A DNA stretch of 9,905 nt from CAYGWP01 sp964353455. Its GTDB lineage: Bacteria; Planctomycetota; Phycisphaerae; FEN-1346. A model generated the notes under the pieces. It worked only from the letters and a program-made list of their open reading frames with translations, was not told where the DNA came from and searched no databases. Within the stretch, counting starts at the first letter, position 1. Every line of letters starts with the position of its first letter. The position numbers were made by a program, and so were the translations under genes. Below are positions 7,145 through 9,905 of this stretch, piece after piece. Location of the stretch: contig CAYGWP010000186.1 in the NCBI GenBank assembly GCA_964353455.1, positions 1-9,905 on the forward strand. The letters run 5' to 3'.

Positions 7145-8104
7145 ATGAAACTCAAACTGTGGCTTGCGACAGTGCTGGGCGCGATCATCCTGGCCGGGTG
7201 CCTGGAGAGCCGGCAGGACTTCGTCCTGAACCCCGACGGCTCCGGCAAGGTCGCCGTGGACCTTCTGGTGATGGAAATGATGCCCATGATGGGCGAGGCC
7301 GCCCAGGGCGACCCGGAACTGCCCGTCAAGCGGATGGCCCGCGAGATCCTCGACCGCTCGGTCATGATTGACACGTGGACCGACGTGGCGTTCGACCGGG
7401 CCGACGACGGCCGCATCCACTTCAAGGGCACCGCCTACTTCAAGGACTTCGCGAAGATGCGGCTCTCCCGGTCGAAGGTGACGGGCGTGTCGTTCACGAA
7501 GGACGACCAGGGGGGGATGGTCCTGACGATGGAAACCGCCGAGAAGAAGCCGCCTGCGGCCACGCCGCCCGCGAAACTCTCGGACGATGAGATCGCCCAG
7601 CGCATCAAGGACCAGCGCGACAAGTCCCAGGCCACGCGGCCGATGCTCGAACTCTTCATGGCCAAGTTCAAGATGGACCTGGTGTTCCGCCTCCCCGGCA
7701 CGGTGGCCGAGGCGACCCATTTCCAGAGGGAACCCGGCGGCGCCGTGCGGCTGACGGTGGAGGGCCAGAAGATTCTCCAGGCGATGGACCAACTGGTGGC
7801 CGACGATGCGTTCATGCGCGACCTGGTGGCCTCGGGCGAGTCGTTCGGCCCCGGCGGGTCGAGGATGAGCGATGCCATCAACGAGAAACTGTTCGGCTCG
7901 AAGGCCCCCGTCCGCGTCCGTGTCAACGGCGACCTGAAACCGCTCTTCGATTACGAGGCCGAGGCGAAGAAGGCCCGCGATGCGTATCCGAAGATGATCG
8001 AGCAGTTGGGTCTCGACAAGTTGCCGCCGGCCCCGCCGCGCCCGCAGTTCCGCGGAATGATGACGCCGCCCGGCGGCCCCGGCGGCGCGCCGCCGCAGCC
8101 GTAA
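7145..8104 (+). CDS. Predicted lipoprotein, LNPDGSG family (paralogue 2)
   Basis: A 319-residue predicted lipoprotein of unknown function with a textbook signal: MKLK, a hydrophobic core, and the lipobox LAGC with Cys19. LNPDGSGKV sits at residues 28-36, the same positions as in the preceding gene. Further shared blocks are IDTWTDV (75-81), HFKGTAYFKDFAKMRLS (92-108), IAQRIKDQRDK (150-160), FRLPGTVAE (181-189) and a closing AYPKMIEQLGLDK (280-292). The tail is proline/glycine-rich (about 294-319). Compared with paralogue 1 it has a methionine-rich stretch (about 43-49) and a shorter tail. The fold may be beta-rich, but I recognise no named domain. It lies 227 bases after paralogue 1, with the palindromic element between, and converges on the beta-propeller gene with only 8 bases separating the stops. 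Confidence 0.88.
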   Translation: MKLKLWLATVLGAIILAGCLESRQDFVLNPDGSGKVAVDLLVMEMMPMMGEAAQGDPELPVKRMAREILDRSVMIDTWTDVAFDRADDGRIHFKGTAYFKDFAKMRLSRSKVTGVSFTKDDQGGMVLTMETAEKKPPAATPPAKLSDDEIAQRIKDQRDKSQATRPMLELFMAKFKMDLVFRLPGTVAEATHFQREPGGAVRLTVEGQKILQAMDQLVADDAFMRDLVASGESFGPGGSRMSDAINEKLFGSKAPVRVRVNGDLKPLFDYEAEAKKARDAYPKMIEQLGLDKLPPAPPRPQFRGMMTPPGGPGGAPPQP

Positions 8105-8112
8105 TGCGCCCG

Positions 8113-9741
8113 CTACGGTTTCTTCTGCTGCTTGACGGCCCAGAGGTAGCGATGCGAGGCGACGTACAGCACGCCGTTGGCCGCAATCGGCGTGCAGTAC
8201 GAGGGGGCGCCTAGCGGGATGCGGCTCACGAACTTCGCTTCCTTGCCGGCTGCAAAGACGAAGAACGCCTTCTGCGTTCCCAGATAGACCCTGCCGTCGG
8301 CCGCCAGGGGGGTGCCCCAGGTTTCGGCGTTGGTCTCATAGACCCAGTAGCACTTGCCCGTGTCGGCGTCCAGGCAGTGCAGCCGCCCGACGATGTCGGG
8401 AATATAGAGGAGGCCGCCGGCGATGGTCGCGTTGGAGATGGTGCGGTCCAAGCCATCGTAGGTCCAGATGCGTCCGGTCTGGGTGATGTCGCCCGTCTTG
8501 GTGGCGTCGATGCAGTGGAGGAGTCCCTTGCCGCGGCCGTGCAGGGGGTCCTGCCCGATCGCCACGTAGATCCGGTTCTTGTAGAAGACGGGCGTGGCGA
8601 TGACCTCGCTCGGGCCGACGAACGCCCCATCATTCTTGTTCGGGCTGTCCTTGCGGCGTTTGTCGCCCGACATGTAGTGCTTCGGTTTGCCGTCGGTCAG
8701 GCGGTACTCGGGCGGGTTGCAGTCGTAGGACCAGACCTTCGTCATAGCGACGGGCTTGGCCGGCATTACCTTGAGGGCCTCGAAGGCGTAGCAGAAGCCG
8801 TCGGTGCCGCCGAAGAAGACCAGCGTCTTGTCACCCACCTTGCCCAGGCTGGGCGATGACCATTGCGTGTGCCACATCCGCTTGCTGATTCCCTCGTTCT
8901 CAAAGGCGGCAAGTTGCCCCGTCTTCTTATTCAGGACAATGATCGCCGGGGCGTTCGGGGCAAGCGCCTTCTCGTGGGCATGGTCCACGCCGTTGGAGGT
9001 GCTCAGATACAGGAAGTCGCCGTGCACGAGGATGGAGCAGGCGGCCACGTCGTGCGGAATCACCTTCAGTTCGTCGATGATATTGTAGCGCCAGATGATA
9101 TCGCCGTCGGCGGGCGCGACCGCCACGGGCGGGTCGCCGGCCTTGACCATGTACTTGCCTTCGTCGAGGAACGGGCCGTCGTTTCCGTTGGCCTGCCCGC
9201 GGACGTCCAGGCACAGCACCTCGTCGGCGGGGGTGACCACGTACACGCGGTCGCCGTCCACGGTGGGCGACGAGCAAACGCCCAGTTGCTGCTGGCCGTA
9301 ATGGTACTCCTTGGGCATGTTGATCCGCGGTGGAGTCGCCAGTTGCCAGAGGAGTTTGCCGGTGGCTTCATCGAAGCACTTGACCAGTCCGCCCTTCACC
9401 CGCTTGAGGCGCTGGTCGTTTTCGAGCGTCTGGTCGTCGGTGCCCACGAAGACCCGGCCGGCGGCGACGGTCGGGTTGCCGTAGGCCCCGCCGCCGAGCC
9501 GCGCGGCCCACTTGACGTTCTGCGTGGTCGCCATCTTGATGCCGCCGCCCTGCGGGTCTTTCTCGCCCGGTACGAACGATTCCGGGAGGCCCTTCTCCTG
9601 CGAGACCGCGTTGCGGTCGTCGTGTCCGCCCCATTGAGGCCAGTCCGCGCCCATGGCCGCCGCCGCGCACCACATGGCGCACAAGCAGGCCAGGGCGCAC
9701 GCGCACGCCAGGCGCGCGACAAACGCGTTCGGCCTTCGCAT
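8113..9741 (-). CDS. Secreted PQQ-type beta-propeller repeat protein
   Basis: This 542-residue protein has a signal peptide (about 1-32) with a hydrophobic, unusually cysteine-rich core (C13, C15, C19, C21, C25). It is likely cleaved after AMGA, before DWPQWGG. The mature part is made of PQQ-quinoprotein-like propeller blades. Typical blade cores are NPTVAAGRVFVGTDD (89-103), SSPTVDGDRVYVVTPADEVLCLD (157-179, read as two halves), YIPDIVGRLHCLDADTGKCYW (446-466, likewise) and TPLAADGRVYLGTQ (477-490). W-containing strands follow TGK turns. The DWPQWGG...RN opening is common in planctomycete exported propeller proteins, where the fold may serve binding or assembly rather than PQQ catalysis. No dehydrogenase active-site motif is evident. 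The ATG at 9741 is preceded by GAGAGGGG. It is transcribed towards the lipoprotein gene. Confidence 0.9.
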   Translation of the reverse strand: MRRPNAFVARLACACALACLCAMWCAAAAMGADWPQWGGHDDRNAVSQEKGLPESFVPGEKDPQGGGIKMATTQNVKWAARLGGGAYGNPTVAAGRVFVGTDDQTLENDQRLKRVKGGLVKCFDEATGKLLWQLATPPRINMPKEYHYGQQQLGVCSSPTVDGDRVYVVTPADEVLCLDVRGQANGNDGPFLDEGKYMVKAGDPPVAVAPADGDIIWRYNIIDELKVIPHDVAACSILVHGDFLYLSTSNGVDHAHEKALAPNAPAIIVLNKKTGQLAAFENEGISKRMWHTQWSSPSLGKVGDKTLVFFGGTDGFCYAFEALKVMPAKPVAMTKVWSYDCNPPEYRLTDGKPKHYMSGDKRRKDSPNKNDGAFVGPSEVIATPVFYKNRIYVAIGQDPLHGRGKGLLHCIDATKTGDITQTGRIWTYDGLDRTISNATIAGGLLYIPDIVGRLHCLDADTGKCYWVYETNAETWGTPLAADGRVYLGTQKAFFVFAAGKEAKFVSRIPLGAPSYCTPIAANGVLYVASHRYLWAVKQQKKP

Positions 9742-9833
9742 TACGTTACACCCCTCTCATCGGGAGGTTCTCTCCGGGGTAGTGCGTCACTCACGGGGTG
9801 GCACGTTTAGAGGCTGTTTCAGAACCGGCTTCT

Positions 9834-9901
9834 TGTGGCACAGCCGCCCCCGGCTGTGCATCTTTTCAGCCACTTGCACGCCCGAGGGCGGGCGTGCCAC
9901 A
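9834..9901. repeat. Double-hairpin intergenic repeat (GGCACAGCCG / GCACGCCCG)
   Basis: Two 9-bp perfect stems lie side by side. GCACAGCCG/CGGCTGTGC (9838-9846, 9851-9859) has loop CCCC, and GCACGCCCG/CGGGCGTGC (9876-9884, 9889-9897) has loop AGGG. An outer 8-base inverted repeat, TGTGGCAC (9834-9841) with GTGCCACA (9894-9901), offers a competing fold that spans both. GTGGCACG recurs at 9798-9805. It lies upstream of the beta-propeller gene, whose promoter I could not identify in 9742-9833. It looks like a dispersed intergenic repeat. The window ends 4 bases later. Confidence 0.75.
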
Positions 9902-9905
9902 GTTC

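Noticed and set aside
8080..8095. GC palindrome near the end of the second lipoprotein
   Set aside because: It falls in the glycine/proline-rich coding tail, where GGC and CCG codons create such symmetry by composition.
8863..9810. Plus-strand open frame of 315 codons opposite the beta-propeller gene
   Set aside because: Composition is typical of an antisense shadow and there is no signal, domain or ribosome binding site.
9798..9830. Possible insertion-sequence end (GAGGCTGTTTCAGAACC)
   Set aside because: The text vaguely recalls IS termini, but no matching inverted end, target duplication or transposase is in the window.

Overview
This is a GC-rich bacterial chromosomal window with seven protein-coding genes and short intergenic gaps (all under 230 bases). 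No tRNA, rRNA, CRISPR array, phage gene or transposase is visible. The content points to an uncultured Planctomycetota bacterium, perhaps Phycisphaerae-like. The evidence is a secreted PQQ-type beta-propeller protein beginning DWPQWGG after its signal peptide, lipoproteins carrying an LNPDGSG motif, and low-complexity TCTGCG / GCGCCTTTGCG and GGCACAGCCG / GCACGCCCG hairpin repeats of a kind common in environmental genomes. This lineage call is inference from style, not from a marker gene.

Left block (190-5679, all minus strand). In transcription order it holds a CofH-like radical SAM enzyme (deazaflavin/F420 or menaquinone-type chemistry), then a repeat-filled gap, then gpsA (glycerol-3-phosphate dehydrogenase), a small membrane protein with a SHOCT-like tail, clpX, and a cobalamin-binding-type radical SAM protein. 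From gpsA to the radical SAM gene the spacing is tight (55 bases, then a 14-base overlap, then about 84 bases), so these four may be co-transcribed. The SHOCT-like protein and clpX are probably translationally coupled. clpP and tig, the usual neighbours of clpX, are absent here.

Right block. A divergent promoter region (5680-5858) separates cofH from two plus-strand lipoprotein genes (5859-6917 and 7145-8104), which are paralogues of unknown function. Between them lies a 143-base nearly perfect palindrome. It is built from two inverted copies of the same GC-rich hairpin, bounded by 13-base perfect terminal inverted repeats and flanked by TTAG. It abuts the ribosome binding site of the second lipoprotein. 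A minus-strand secreted beta-propeller gene (8113-9741) converges on the second lipoprotein with only 8 bases between stop codons. The window ends in a double-hairpin intergenic repeat.

The genes are mostly housekeeping or lineage-typical, and no undescribed multi-gene defence or biosynthetic system is evident. The most original signals are non-coding: the palindromic element before the second lipoprotein, and a repeat family whose unit runs exactly into the stop codons of two unrelated genes.
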